Numbered from the stretch's first letter, positions 42,515 to 54,893 are shown. The stretch is 64,000 nt of DNA from Bacillus zhangzhouensis (GCA_025809375.1 CP099514.1:1-64000), one strand, 5' to 3'. Numbers and translations are program-made. The notes: generated by a model not told the origin, from the letters alone.

Positions 42515-42955
42515 GTGAAAATTAATCAAGATATGCGGCTGCGTTTAGAAAAGCGTGAACTTCAAGCGATGAAAGGAAGCCAGACATCTGGTTCCTTTAA
42601 AGCTTCGATGGAGACGCAAAGCGGCAAACTGCGCTTAGAACAGCTGACGGTCATGCTGAGTGATATCGAAGTGTTCGGTAAAAAGCTAGCGAAGTCAAGA
42701 AACCTAAAGGATTTGGCTAGGTTTAAAGGACTGGTGAAGCGCTTTGTGAAAGAGACAGTCGATAATGGATTAAATATAGAAACATCAAGGAGTTTTGACA
42801 TTTATGGCAACACACGTACACTTGCTTTAGTCAAAGCCTTAGATGAAAAGCTGATTGAATTAACCGAGGAAATGATGGATCAAGAGAAACCATCTATTGA
42901 TTTGCTTGAACGTATTGGAGAAATAAAAGGTTTATTGATTAACCTTTACACATAG
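42515..42955 (+). CDS. yaaR: YaaR family protein (DUF327)
   Basis: A 146-residue, mostly helical, cytoplasmic protein matching B. subtilis YaaR; function unknown. The conserved core contains KDLARFKGLVKRFVKETVDNG and DLLERIGEIKGLLINLYT. Translation starts at GTG 42515 after AAGGATGG. It sits between darA and holB, with 12- and 11-base gaps, so is certainly in the same operon. Confidence 0.88.
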   Translation: MKINQDMRLRLEKRELQAMKGSQTSGSFKASMETQSGKLRLEQLTVMLSDIEVFGKKLAKSRNLKDLARFKGLVKRFVKETVDNGLNIETSRSFDIYGNTRTLALVKALDEKLIELTEEMMDQEKPSIDLLERIGEIKGLLINLYT

Positions 42956-42966
42956 AGAGTGATAAC

Positions 42967-43956
42967 ATGGCAATTAGCTGGGACGACATGAATAATTTGC
43001 AGCCGCGCGTCATGCGGCTGATTTTTAATAGTATTGATAAAGACCGACTTGCGCATGCCTATTTATTTGAAGGAAAAAAAGGGACAGGAAAGCTGGATGC
43101 TGCGATGCTATTGGCTAAGAGCTTTTTTTGCTTGGAAGCAGGAGTGAAACCATGTGAATCTTGTCAAAACTGCAAAAGGATTGAATCAGGAAATCATCCT
43201 GACTTACATCTCGTGCAGCCTGATGGCCAATCCATTAAGAAGTCACAAGTGCAGGCATTGCAGGAGGAATTTACAAAAGCCGGTGTAGAATCTCATCGAA
43301 AAATGTATATCATTCTTCATGCGGACAAAATGACGGTCAATGCCGCGAACAGTTTATTGAAATTCCTAGAGGAGCCTAATCGGGAAACGATGGCGGTTTT
43401 AATCACTGAGCAATCGCATAAAATGCTGGATACGATTATTTCAAGATGTCAGATGCTCAGCTTTCAACCGCTGCAGCCACAATCCTTGGAGCAGCAGCTT
43501 TTACAAGAAGGCGTATCTCAGCATCTCGCAAGGCTTTTGTCGAATTTAACCAATCATTTAGCAGAAGCACTCGAATTAAGTCGAAATGATCAGTTTGCAG
43601 AGTCTAGAGCGAAAGTGATAAAATTGTATGAAGTCTTACACCAGCGAAAAGAACATGCATTTTTTTATATACAGGATCAATGGATGCCTTTTTTCAAAGA
43701 GAAAGACCTTCAAGAAATAGGTCTGGACATGCTTTTATTTATATATCGTGATGTATTGTCGATTCAAATAGGAAATGAAGATAAAGTCATTTATCAAGAC
43801 TTATTCCAGACAATGAAGCAGCATGCGCTGCATTCCACACAGCAGATGGTGACCAGCCAGATTCTTGCTGTACTAGAAGCGAAAAAGAGACTTCAATCCA
43901 ACGTGAATGCCCAAGGGCTGATGGAGCAATTGGTGTTGATGTTGCAGGAGGGATAA
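42967..43956 (+). CDS. holB: DNA polymerase III delta-prime subunit
   Basis: Clamp-loader subunit of 329 residues, the B. subtilis length. It has the AAA+ fold with a degenerate P-loop (GKKGTGKLDAA), the zinc cysteines CESCQNCKR near 65, and SRC motif TIISRCQML. Unlike tau, it is not expected to hydrolyse ATP. The ATG at 42967 follows GAGTGATAAC. It is followed after 2 bases by ricT. Confidence 0.96.
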   Translation: MAISWDDMNNLQPRVMRLIFNSIDKDRLAHAYLFEGKKGTGKLDAAMLLAKSFFCLEAGVKPCESCQNCKRIESGNHPDLHLVQPDGQSIKKSQVQALQEEFTKAGVESHRKMYIILHADKMTVNAANSLLKFLEEPNRETMAVLITEQSHKMLDTIISRCQMLSFQPLQPQSLEQQLLQEGVSQHLARLLSNLTNHLAEALELSRNDQFAESRAKVIKLYEVLHQRKEHAFFYIQDQWMPFFKEKDLQEIGLDMLLFIYRDVLSIQIGNEDKVIYQDLFQTMKQHALHSTQQMVTSQILAVLEAKKRLQSNVNAQGLMEQLVLMLQEG

Positions 43957-43958
43957 GT

Positions 43959-44786
43959 TTGTACAACGTAATTGGTGTTCGCTTTAAAAAAGCGGGCAAA
44001 ATCTATTATTTCGATCCTAATGGATTTCATATAGAAAATGATAGCTGTGTCATTGTAGAAACGGTCAGAGGGGTTGAGTACGGACAAGTGGTCATCGCCA
44101 ACAAAAAAGTAGATGAACACGATGTGGTTCTCCCTCTGCGTAAAGTCATTCGTGTAGCAGACGAACGAGACCGGCTCATCGTTGAGGAAAACAAAGAAGC
44201 AGCGATGGCAGCCTTTGATACATGTCTTCAGAAGGTAAGTGAACATGGACTAGAAATGAAACTGGTCGATGTTGAATTTACATTTGACCGAAACAAGGTC
44301 ATCTTCTACTTCACAGCAGATGGCAGAGTTGATTTCCGTGAGCTAGTGAAGGATCTTGCATCAATCTTCAAGACGAGAATTGAACTTCGCCAGATTGGTG
44401 TAAGAGATGAGGCAAAAATGCTTGGCGGCATTGGTCCTTGCGGGCGAATGCTTTGCTGTTCGACATTCTTAGGAGACTTTGAACCAGTGTCTATTAAAAT
44501 GGCAAAGGATCAAAACCTATCGTTAAATCCGACAAAAATTTCAGGACTATGCGGCCGTTTGATGTGCTGCTTGAAATATGAGAATGATGAGTATGAAACA
44601 GCGAAAGAACAATTACCGGATATCGGCGAAACGATTCAGACGTCTAACGGCTCTGCAAAGGTAGTAGGGCTTAATATTTTAGAACGAATTTTGCAAGTTG
44701 AATTAACTGGGCAAGAAAAAGTGATAGAATATACATGGGAAGAATTATTACAAGAAGGCGTTGTATCTGCACAAACAACTGAGTAA
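43959..44786 (+). CDS. ricT: RicT (YaaT), regulator of RNase Y and sporulation
   Basis: A 275-residue PSP1-domain protein that forms a complex with RicA (YmcA) and RicF (YlbF), carries iron-sulfur clusters and modulates RNase Y, biofilm and sporulation phosphorelay. Cysteines for the cluster lie in [15 protein letters not shown] and [14 protein letters not shown]. Translation starts at TTG 43959, with AGGAGGGATAAG at 43946-43957, only 2 bases after the holB stop. The downstream yabA gene is 14 bases away. Confidence 0.95.
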   Translation: MYNVIGVRFKKAGKIYYFDPNGFHIENDSCVIVETVRGVEYGQVVIANKKVDEHDVVLPLRKVIRVADERDRLIVEENKEAAMAAFDTCLQKVSEHGLEMKLVDVEFTFDRNKVIFYFTADGRVDFRELVKDLASIFKTRIELRQIGVRDEAKMLGGIGPCGRMLCCSTFLGDFEPVSIKMAKDQNLSLNPTKISGLCGRLMCCLKYENDEYETAKEQLPDIGETIQTSNGSAKVVGLNILERILQVELTGQEKVIEYTWEELLQEGVVSAQTTE

Positions 44787-44800
44787 CGAGGTGTGCCACC

Positions 44801-45154
44801 TTGGATAAAAAGGAACTATTTGATACGGTGATTAATTTAGAAGAACAAATCGGTTCTCTTTATCGCCAGTTAGGTGATTTGAAAAATCATATCGGTGAAG
44901 TGATTGAAGAAAATCATCAGCTGCAGATGGAGAATCAGCACTTGCGTGAACGTCTGGATCAGTCCGATCGAGACAAATCGTCTGAGGCAGAGAATGATTC
45001 TGCCCAGAAGCCAAGTCATTCTGATATAGGAGAAGGTCATGATAACCTGGCCCGGTTATATCAGGAGGGCTTCCATATTTGTAATGTACATTATGGGAGC
45101 ATTCGTAAAGAGGGAGACTGTTTGTTCTGTCTGTCATTTTTAAATAAAAAATGA
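44801..45154 (+). CDS. yabA: Replication initiation control protein YabA
   Basis: Negative regulator of initiation that bridges DnaA and the DnaN clamp. It has 117 residues. An N-terminal coiled coil (about 1-55, [19 protein letters not shown]) mediates oligomers; the C-terminal zinc domain holds CNVHYG and CLFCLSFL. Both of its partners, dnaA and dnaN, are in this window. Translation starts at TTG 44801 after CGAGGTGTG. A hairpin with a T run follows (about 45155-45188). Confidence 0.95.
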   Translation: MDKKELFDTVINLEEQIGSLYRQLGDLKNHIGEVIEENHQLQMENQHLRERLDQSDRDKSSEAENDSAQKPSHSDIGEGHDNLARLYQEGFHICNVHYGSIRKEGDCLFCLSFLNKK

Positions 45155-45209
45155 GAAAAGGCTTCCGCTGAATCGGGAGCCTTTTTCACAGGAAAAGAAA
45201 GGATACATC

Positions 45210-45953
45210 ATGGTTTCGTTAAGAGAAGATGAACGTTTAGATTACCTGCTCGCCGAAGATATGAAGATTATTCAAAGTAAAACTGTGTTTGCCTTTTCAT
45301 TGGACGCAGTGTTATTAGCTAAATTTGCTTATGTGCCAATCCAAAAAGGGGAGATCATTGATCTTTGTACCGGAAATGGCATCGTGCCATTGCTGCTTTC
45401 GACTCGATCTAAGGCCTCGATTACGGGTGTTGAAATTCAAGAACGGCTGTTTGATATGGCAAAAAGAAGTGTCGAGTATAATCAACTTGAGCACCAGATC
45501 GAATTGATTCGTGGTGACTTGAATGATATGCCGGAACGCTACGGCAATCATAAAGTGGATGTGATTACATGTAACCCTCCATATTTTAAAACACCTTCTA
45601 AGGATGAAATCAATGAAAATGAATATTTGGCGATTGCACGGCATGAAATTTATTGTACATTAGAAGATGTCGTTCGTGTTTCTTCTACGCTGCTAAAGCA
45701 AGGAGGGAAACTGGCGCTGGTTCATCGACCAGGACGGCTGCTTGAAATAGTGGAATTAATGAAGAAATACCGAATTGAACCAAAACGAATTCAATTTGTT
45801 TATCCCAAACAAGGAAAAGAAGCCAATACTATCTTGGTAGAGGGCATAAAAGATGGAAAACCAGATCTGAAAATTCTCCCGCCTCTTTTTGTTTATGGAG
45901 AAGATCAGGAGTATACAGATGAAATCAGGACGATACTGTATGGAGAAGCATAA
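45210..45953 (+). CDS. trmN6: tRNA1(Val) A37 N6-methyltransferase TrmN6 (YabB)
   Basis: SAM-dependent methyltransferase of 247 residues. The SAM-binding GxGxG-like region is [13 protein letters not shown], and the N6-adenine motif is TCNPPYF. By homology it methylates A37 of tRNA-Val. The ATG at 45210 follows AAAGAAAGGATA. Its last 14 bases overlap yazA in a different frame. Confidence 0.9.
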   Translation: MVSLREDERLDYLLAEDMKIIQSKTVFAFSLDAVLLAKFAYVPIQKGEIIDLCTGNGIVPLLLSTRSKASITGVEIQERLFDMAKRSVEYNQLEHQIELIRGDLNDMPERYGNHKVDVITCNPPYFKTPSKDEINENEYLAIARHEIYCTLEDVVRVSSTLLKQGGKLALVHRPGRLLEIVELMKKYRIEPKRIQFVYPKQGKEANTILVEGIKDGKPDLKILPPLFVYGEDQEYTDEIRTILYGEA

Positions 45954-46239
45954 TCATTACTTCTATGTATTAAAATGTGCAGATGGCAGTCTGTATGCGG
46001 GTTATACAAATGATTTACAAAAAAGATTGATGACTCACAATAGTGGAAAGGGAGCAAAGTATACAAGAGCGAGACGGCCGGTTGAGCTTTTTTATCATGA
46101 ATGTTTTGCGACCAAAAGAGAAGCCATGCAGCAAGAATATCGTTTCAAAACCTGGACACGGAAAAAGAAAGACATGTATATAGAAGAAATGCGAATGGAA
46201 AGGGAGGCGGCACATGAAAAAGACACAGAAAAGCTTTGA
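45940..46239 (+). CDS. yazA: GIY-YIG domain protein YazA
   Basis: A small protein of 99 residues with a complete GIY-YIG endonuclease fold: [18 protein letters not shown], the catalytic Arg in KRLMTHN, and the Glu in KREAMQQE. It starts at ATG 45940, inside trmN6, and matches B. subtilis YazA in length. Its 3' end overlaps rsmI by 26 bases. The in-frame start at 45889 would lie deep in trmN6 and is rejected. Function unknown. Confidence 0.9.
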   Translation: MEKHNHYFYVLKCADGSLYAGYTNDLQKRLMTHNSGKGAKYTRARRPVELFYHECFATKREAMQQEYRFKTWTRKKKDMYIEEMRMEREAAHEKDTEKL

Positions 46240-47095
46240 TGGTCAATCTGACATGGGCATTCTTTATCTCGTCCCAACCCCGATTGGAAATCTAGAAGAT
46301 ATGACGTTCCGAGCGATACAAACATTAAAAGATGTAGACTATATTGCCGCAGAAGATACAAGACAAACGAAAAAGCTTTGTCATGTATACGAGATTGATA
46401 CACCTTTAACGAGTTATCATGAGCATAACAAAGACAGCAGCGGTCGCAAGTTAATCGAATGGCTAAAAGAAGGGAAAAGTATCGCCCTCGTGAGTGATGC
46501 TGGTTTACCGACGATTTCAGATCCGGGGGCTGAAGTGGTTCGAGATTTTACTAGCATCGGAGGCTATGTCATTCCGTTACCTGGCGCAAATGCTGCACTA
46601 ACCGCACTCATTGCATCAGGAATCGCGCCTCAGCCATTTTTCTTTTACGGTTTTCTCGACCGTCAAAAAAAAGAAAAGAAAAAGCAGCTTGAAGCCTTGA
46701 AGAAACGCCAAGAAACGATCATTTTCTATGAAGCGCCCCATCGGTTAAAAGAAACGCTGACTTTGATGAAGGAAGTGTGGGGAAATCGGAACATTGCAAT
46801 TACGAGGGAACTGACAAAAAAATTCGAAGAGTTCATTCGTGGGGATGTAGAGTCCGTGCTGACATGGGCTGCGGAGAATCAAATCCGAGGTGAGTTCTGT
46901 CTTGTGGTCCAAGGAAATGATCAAGCTGAAGAAGAGCTGAATGAAGAAGCATGGTGGACGTCCTTATCTGAAAAAGAACATGTAATTCATTACATAGAGG
47001 AAGGATTAACGGCGAAGGAAGCCATTAAACGTACAGCTGTCGAACGTGGTGTGCCAAAGCGCACGATATACGATGCCTATCATATTGAACAATAA
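46214..47095 (+). CDS. rsmI: 16S rRNA cytidine-1402 2'-O-methyltransferase RsmI
   Basis: SAM-dependent enzyme (tetrapyrrole methylase fold) that modifies C1402 in the decoding centre of 16S rRNA. It has 293 residues. Conserved features are [40 protein letters not shown] and [11 protein letters not shown]. The ATG at 46214 follows GGGAGGCGGCAC, which lies inside yazA. A strong terminator separates it from convergent abrB. Confidence 0.96.
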   Translation: MKKTQKSFDGQSDMGILYLVPTPIGNLEDMTFRAIQTLKDVDYIAAEDTRQTKKLCHVYEIDTPLTSYHEHNKDSSGRKLIEWLKEGKSIALVSDAGLPTISDPGAEVVRDFTSIGGYVIPLPGANAALTALIASGIAPQPFFFYGFLDRQKKEKKKQLEALKKRQETIIFYEAPHRLKETLTLMKEVWGNRNIAITRELTKKFEEFIRGDVESVLTWAAENQIRGEFCLVVQGNDQAEEELNEEAWWTSLSEKEHVIHYIEEGLTAKEAIKRTAVERGVPKRTIYDAYHIEQ

Positions 47096-47134
47096 AAAAA
47101 GGTTCTTGCAAACGGTGCAAGAACCTTTTTTATA
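47093..47134. terminator. Bidirectional terminator between rsmI and abrB
   Basis: AAAAGGTTCTTGCA and TGCAAGAACCTTTT form a 14-bp perfect stem with loop AACGG and T or A runs on both sides. Confidence 0.94.
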
Positions 47135-47140
47135 TGAGCC

Positions 47141-47425
47141 TTATTTTTGTGATTGAAGTTGGTTTTGGATTTCGTTAATGATTTGCTCTGCACCTTCACG
47201 GCTAAGAACTAATTTACCATTAGCAAGTTTAAGGTTATCGTCTGATACTTCACCTGTTACTTGGCAAGTCATGTTTGGTTTATATTTTTTTAGAATAATT
47301 TTTTCATCATCAACATAAATTTCCAAAGCGTCTTTTTCGGCGATTCCTAGCGTACGGCGAAGTTCGATTGGAATCACCACGCGCCCTAATTCATCAACTT
47401 TACGTACAATACCTGTAGATTTCAT
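47141..47425 (-). CDS. abrB: Transition-state regulator AbrB
   Basis: Global repressor of stationary-phase genes. From ATG 47425 it has 94 residues; an ATG two codons upstream (47431) leaves only 3 bases after the GGGAGG site, so the shorter start is preferred. The swapped-hairpin AbrB/SpoVT DNA-binding domain is at 1-50 (MKSTGIVRKVDELGRVVIPI), nearly identical to B. subtilis; C-terminal half multimerises. One of its classic targets, spoVG, lies at 59525. Repression by Spo0A is predicted from the 0A boxes upstream. Confidence 0.98.
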   Translation of the reverse strand: MKSTGIVRKVDELGRVVIPIELRRTLGIAEKDALEIYVDDEKIILKKYKPNMTCQVTGEVSDDNLKLANGKLVLSREGAEQIINEIQNQLQSQK

Positions 47426-47471
47426 CTTCATTCTCCTCCCAAAAAGTTCTTATTCTTAATATAATATTATC

Positions 47472-47488
47472 TTCGTCATTATTCGACA
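47472..47488 (-). promoter_or_regulatory. Tandem Spo0A boxes of abrB
   Basis: TTCGTCA at 47472-47478 and TTCGACA at 47482-47488 (TGACGAA and TGTCGAA on the minus strand), spaced 10 bases, about +10 to +27 of the abrB transcript. Phosphorylated Spo0A bound here represses abrB in B. subtilis. Confidence 0.85.
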
Positions 47489-47504
47489 AATTCCTTACAT
47501 TCCT

Positions 47505-47533
47505 AGCATAACAAGGTTTCCATAAATCGTCAA
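47505..47533 (-). promoter_or_regulatory. abrB promoter
   Basis: On the minus strand TTGACG (47533 to 47528) and TATGCT (47510 to 47505) with a 17-base spacer, matching the B. subtilis abrB main promoter almost base for base. Start point near 47498. Confidence 0.85.
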
Positions 47534-47707
47534 TCATTTTGTTTACTATTGTTTGTAAAATATGACTCTTAAAGTCAAAAGACCTTGAAAGTATTGATGT
47601 ATAAGGATTTTTCAGGCTTTTTTTATGAAAATGTAAGAAATGACGAGATCAGATTAACAAGACTTTTGCCCTAATTTAGCCAATTGTAAATCTGGAAATA
47701 GATTTCA

Positions 47708-47746
47708 TACGACAATATTCGACAAAATGTCGACGGGTTTGTCGTT
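47708..47746. promoter_or_regulatory. Second cluster of Spo0A-box-like sequences
   Basis: Perfect TTCGACA at 47718-47724 flanked by one-mismatch boxes TACGACA (47708-47714), TGTCGAC (47728-47734, inverted) and TGTCGTT (47740-47746, inverted). They recur every 10 to 12 bp, in the middle of the divergent abrB-metS intergenic region. The rest of this 520-base gap holds the promoters and leader listed separately; I see no gene in it. Confidence 0.5.
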
Positions 47747-47801
47747 TTTTTCGAAAAACTCATCTTTTTCGATCATTTCATCTCGTTCTATGTATATATG
47801 C

Positions 47802-47829
47802 TTGATCTTAAAGGCTAAGATGGTATCAT
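47802..47829 (+). promoter_or_regulatory. Probable metS promoter
   Basis: TTGATC at 47802-47807 and TATCAT at 47824-47829, spacer 16, giving a start near 47836 and a leader of about 115 bases. Confidence 0.6.
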
Positions 47830-47858
47830 AGAGAAAGCACAAGTGCAAAATTGAATGA

Positions 47859-49952
<2,094 letters not shown>

Positions 49953-49959
49953 ATCAACA

Positions 49960-50003
49960 AAGGTGTTCCACGTGTAACATTTCGTCGAACACCTTTTGTT
50001 TTT
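49960..50003 (+). terminator. Terminator after metS
   Basis: AAAGGTGTTC and GAACACCTTT pair around an 18-base loop, followed by TGTTTTTTAG. Confidence 0.75.
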
Positions 50004-50033
50004 TAGAAGAATTGTCGAAAGGAGCAATCAACA

Positions 50034-50801
50034 ATGTTATTTGATACACATGCCCACTTAAATGCAGAACAATACAATGAAGACTTAGAGCAGGTGATTG
50101 AAAGAGCGAAAAGCGAAAAAGTTGAGAAAATCGTGGTGGTAGGGTTTGACCGCCCAACAATTACGAGAGCGATGGAGTTAATTGAAGAGTATGATTTCAT
50201 ATATGCAGCTATCGGCTGGCACCCAGTCGATGCTATTGATATGACAGATGAGGATTTGATTTGGATCAAAGATTTATCTCAACACGAAAAAGTGGTTGCT
50301 ATTGGAGAAATGGGTCTGGATTACTATTGGGACAAGTCGCCAAAAGATGTACAAAAGGAAGTCTTTAGACGCCAAATTGCTCTTGCGAAGAAAGTGAATC
50401 TTCCAATCGTTATTCATAATCGTGACGCAACGGAAGATGTTGTGGCGATTTTAAAGGAAGAGGGAGCAGCTGAGGTTGGAGGTATTATGCATTGCTTTAC
50501 TGGCAGCCTGGAAATTGCAAAAGCGTGTATGGAGATGAACTTTTATATTTCATTCGGTGGACCCGTGACATTTAAAAATGCCAAAAAGCCAAAGGAAGTT
50601 GTAAAGGAGATACCAAGCGACCGGCTTTTGATTGAAACAGACTGCCCATACTTAACGCCAGTGCCATTTAGAGGGAAACGTAACGAGCCAAGTTATGTAA
50701 AATATATCGCAGAACAGATTGCGGAGCTGAGAGAAATCAGCTTTGAAGAGCTTGCTGAATTGACAACAAAAAATGCAAAAAAAGTTTTCCGTATAAACTG
50801 A
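50034..50801 (+). CDS. tatD: TatD-family metal-dependent hydrolase (YabD)
   Basis: A 255-residue TIM-barrel hydrolase. Metal ligands are visible in MLFDTHAHLNAEQY (HxH), GEMGLDYYW (Glu), VIHNRDA (His), MHCFTGS (His) and IETDCPYLTPVP (Asp). TatD enzymes act as 3'-5' DNases, and some have D-tyrosyl-tRNA deacylase-like activity; the Bacillus substrate is not fixed. The ATG at 50034 follows AAAGGAGCAATC. It commonly follows metS across bacteria. Confidence 0.95.
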   Translation: MLFDTHAHLNAEQYNEDLEQVIERAKSEKVEKIVVVGFDRPTITRAMELIEEYDFIYAAIGWHPVDAIDMTDEDLIWIKDLSQHEKVVAIGEMGLDYYWDKSPKDVQKEVFRRQIALAKKVNLPIVIHNRDATEDVVAILKEEGAAEVGGIMHCFTGSLEIAKACMEMNFYISFGGPVTFKNAKKPKEVVKEIPSDRLLIETDCPYLTPVPFRGKRNEPSYVKYIAEQIAELREISFEELAELTTKNAKKVFRIN

Positions 50802-50977
50802 CAGTATATGATGTCAATCCTTGTTTAAGCTTGTCCAATTGTGAAACATAACGAAAAAGTTCTACACGTTTGCGCCTCCTCATAGGATAAGTTGTCGATA
50901 AGTCTTTCTTCCCTTTCTTCTATAAATCTCCCATAATAGGTTTACAATCGAGCATTTTTGTACAGTGGATGGAAGGG

Positions 50978-51006
50978 TTGACAGGTTTTGAGATACTCTA
51001 TATAAT
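50978..51006 (+). promoter_or_regulatory. Consensus sigma-A promoter of yabE
   Basis: Perfect TTGACA at 50978-50983 and perfect TATAAT at 51001-51006 with a 17-base spacer. The predicted start near 51013 leaves only a very short leader before the ribosome binding site. Confidence 0.85.
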
Positions 51007-51045
51007 CTCTCCGAGGAGAAGGAGGCGTTTTTCATCGTACAAAAA

Positions 51046-52254
51046 ATGAAAAATCTGTTTTCTGTTAAGCTAGGAAAAGGCAAGGTTTTATTACTAGTTG
51101 TTTGCTTGCTTTTAGCTGGAACTGGAACGGCATACGGTGCGCATGAGCTCACTAAGCAGTCTATTACCATTTCAATTAATGGTAAAGAGAAGACAATTCG
51201 TACACATGAAGAGACAGTAGCAGAGCTGCTTTCAGACCTTGGAATAAGGACCAAGGCGGAGGATCATATCTCTCCAAGTCTAAATACAAAGATTCAAGAA
51301 AACATGAACATTGTGTATGATGCGGCTATACCGGTTCATCTGACCCTAGATGGGAAAGAGAAAACGATATGGACAACAGATCAGACGGTTGGAGCATTAT
51401 TGAAGAATGAGAAGATAAATATTGGGAAGCACGATCAAGTAACTCCAGGAAAGAATGAAAAGTTAAAAAAGGATATGAATCTTGTGGTTCAGCAGGCCTT
51501 CCAGGTCAGCTTAAATGATGGAGGAAAAGATAAAAAAGTGTGGACCACTTCGACTACGGTCGCTGACTTTTTAAAGCAACAAGAGCTAAAGCTCAAGAAG
51601 CACGATAAGATCAAGCCTGCGTTACATAGTAACCTTTCTAAAAAGAGCGCAGATATAAAGATCACTCGGGTGGAAAAAGTCACCGATGTAGTGGAAGAGA
51701 AAATTGCTTTTGATACCAAACATAAAAAGGATCAATCTCTTGAAAAAGGGAAAGAGAAGATACTTAAAAAAGGTGAAGAAGGTAAATTGAAGAAGCACTA
51801 TGTCATTGTGAAAGAAAACGGCATAGTGGTCTCTAAAGAATTGATTAAAGAAGTAACCGAAAAAGATAGCAAGGACCGTTTAGTGGCCATTGGTATTGGT
51901 ACACAAGCGGCCCAAAAGAAGCCCGCAGTGTCTCCTGTGGTTTCACGAAACAATGAATCGTCAGGAAGAGAATTTTATGTGGCGTCAACAGCCTATACAG
52001 CGAGTTGCGCTGGATGTACGGGCAGAACGTCTACAGGCTTTGATTTAAAAGCGAATCCGGGTGCAAAGGTCATAGCAGTTGATCCGAGTGTCATTCCGCT
52101 GGGCTCAAAAGTGTATGTGGAAGGCTATGGATATGCCGTTGCATCAGACACTGGATCTGCTATAAAAGGGAATAAAATTGATGTGTTCGTCCCAAGTAAG
52201 TCGGCAGCTTATCAATGGGGAAATAAACGAGTGAAAATTAGAGTACTCAAATAA
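51046..52254 (+). CDS. yabE: Cell-wall-binding G5/3D domain protein YabE
   Basis: Secreted or membrane-anchored protein of 402 residues related to resuscitation-promoting factors and to YocH/YuiC-type stationary-phase proteins. The N-terminal membrane segment is GKGKVLLLVVCLLLAGTGTAYG. Then come three DUF348 (ubiquitin-like) repeats (about 38-200, each with a WTT-type motif), a G5 domain (about 205-280) and a C-terminal 3D domain (about 305-402) with the catalytic Asp residues in DLKANPG, AVDPSVIPLG and ASDTGSAIKGNKIDVF. The likely activity is a lytic transglycosylase. The exact start is uncertain (see findings). Confidence 0.9.
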   Translation: MKNLFSVKLGKGKVLLLVVCLLLAGTGTAYGAHELTKQSITISINGKEKTIRTHEETVAELLSDLGIRTKAEDHISPSLNTKIQENMNIVYDAAIPVHLTLDGKEKTIWTTDQTVGALLKNEKINIGKHDQVTPGKNEKLKKDMNLVVQQAFQVSLNDGGKDKKVWTTSTTVADFLKQQELKLKKHDKIKPALHSNLSKKSADIKITRVEKVTDVVEEKIAFDTKHKKDQSLEKGKEKILKKGEEGKLKKHYVIVKENGIVVSKELIKEVTEKDSKDRLVAIGIGTQAAQKKPAVSPVVSRNNESSGREFYVASTAYTASCAGCTGRTSTGFDLKANPGAKVIAVDPSVIPLGSKVYVEGYGYAVASDTGSAIKGNKIDVFVPSKSAAYQWGNKRVKIRVLK

Positions 52255-52276
52255 ACACATCAAATCATTTATATGA

Positions 52277-52307
52277 ACAGAGGGCTTTGCGCACCCTCTG
52301 TTTTTTT
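52277..52307 (+). terminator. Terminator after yabE
   Basis: AACAGAGGG and CCCTCTGTT pair around CTTTGCGCA, followed by TTTTT. Confidence 0.85.
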
Positions 52308-52340
52308 GGTTATAATAGAAGCACTGTTTTCTAATTAATT

Positions 52341-52367
52341 AGACGCAAAAGCAGCATGAAAGGTTTC
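52341..52367 (-). promoter_or_regulatory. ECF-sigma promoter antisense to yabE
   Basis: On the minus strand GAAAC (52367 to 52363) and CGTCT (52345 to 52341) with a 17-base spacer, a sigma-X or sigma-M type promoter. It points back into yabE. In B. subtilis an ECF-dependent antisense RNA to yabE starts in the same gap. Confidence 0.65.
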
Positions 52368-52414
52368 GTTTTTTAACCAAAAAATGTAGATTGTTTTTGC
52401 AAGCGGAGGAATAC

Positions 52415-53859
<1,445 letters not shown>

Positions 53860-53867
53860 TTGTTTTT

Positions 53868-53896
53868 CACCACTTCTACTGTTCGGGCATAGGCTA
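53868..53896 (+). promoter_or_regulatory. Sigma-K type promoter of yabG
   Basis: CACC at 53868-53871 and CATAGGCTA at 53888-53896 with a 16-base spacer match the sigma-K consensus (mACm, CATAnnnTA). B. subtilis yabG is a late mother-cell gene of the sigma-K regulon. Confidence 0.75.
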
Positions 53897-53980
53897 GAAA
53901 GAACAGCACATATGAAAAATGAACATGTTTAGTGCAAGACGATACCAACAGGATATGAGCCTGATTGTGGAGTGAAAAGC

Positions 53981-54865
53981 ATGCAATTTCAAATAGGAGA
54001 TATGGTGACGAGGGCATCCTATCAAATGGATATTATGTTTCGAATCATTCGAATTGATGAGACAGATCAGCACGAAGCTACTGCCATATTGCATGGGAAT
54101 GAAGTGAGGCTGATTGCGGATGCTAAGATGTCGGATCTCATTTTGATTCAAAAAGAGGAGCAGCTGACAAGGGAGAAGGACGACGAACGGAAAATTAATG
54201 AATCGCTCGACTTACTAAGACAGGATTATCAGCTGCTGCGTGAAAAACAAGAGTATTATACTTCTGGACAATATCAGCATCAGGAGCAGTATTTTCACAT
54301 GCCCGGAAAGGTTCTTCATTTAGATGGAGATGCTTCATACTTAAAGAAATGCTTAGATGTATATGAACGAATTGGTGTGCCTGTATACGGAGTGCATTGT
54401 CATGAGAAGAAAATGCCAAGCGTGATCGATTCGTTACTTGATCAATATCGACCTGATATTTTGGTCATTACAGGGCATGATGCGTATTCTAAGCAAAAGG
54501 GCGGCGTAAATGATATCGGAGCCTATCGCCATTCTCGTCATTTCGTTGAAACGGTTCAAAAAGCAAGAAAGAAAATTCCTCATTTGGATCAGCTTGTGAT
54601 CTTTGCAGGTGCCTGTCAATCTCATTTTGAATCATTGATTCAAGCAGGTGCGAATTTTGCAAGCTCACCTTCACGTGTGAACATCCATGCGCTCGATCCC
54701 GTCTATATTGTGGCGAAGATCAGCTTCACTCCATTTGTAGATCGAATCAACGTGTGGGATGTACTTCGTAATACATTAACAAGAGAAAAAGGTCTTGGAG
54801 GCATCGAGACGAAGGGTGTTTTAAGGGTAGGTATGCCATATAAAATAGACCATGAATCGACATAA
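53981..54865 (+). CDS. yabG: Sporulation-specific protease YabG
   Basis: Mother-cell protease that processes spore coat proteins in B. subtilis, including SpoIVA and others. It has 294 residues from ATG 53981, with TGGAG 8 bases upstream; the GTG at 53972 overlaps that site. It has an N-terminal beta-rich region and a C-terminal catalytic core with conserved HCHEKK, DILVITGHDA and FAGACQSHFE segments, from which a cysteine-protease mechanism has been proposed. A sigma-K promoter precedes it. Confidence 0.94.
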   Translation: MQFQIGDMVTRASYQMDIMFRIIRIDETDQHEATAILHGNEVRLIADAKMSDLILIQKEEQLTREKDDERKINESLDLLRQDYQLLREKQEYYTSGQYQHQEQYFHMPGKVLHLDGDASYLKKCLDVYERIGVPVYGVHCHEKKMPSVIDSLLDQYRPDILVITGHDAYSKQKGGVNDIGAYRHSRHFVETVQKARKKIPHLDQLVIFAGACQSHFESLIQAGANFASSPSRVNIHALDPVYIVAKISFTPFVDRINVWDVLRNTLTREKGLGGIETKGVLRVGMPYKIDHEST

Positions 54866-54893
54866 CCCGACTGATTTCAGTCTGGTTTTTTTT
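54864..54893 (+). terminator. Terminator after yabG
   Basis: AACCCGACTGA and TCAGTCTGGTT pair (one mismatch) around TT, followed by a T run, and begin at the stop codon. Confidence 0.85.
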
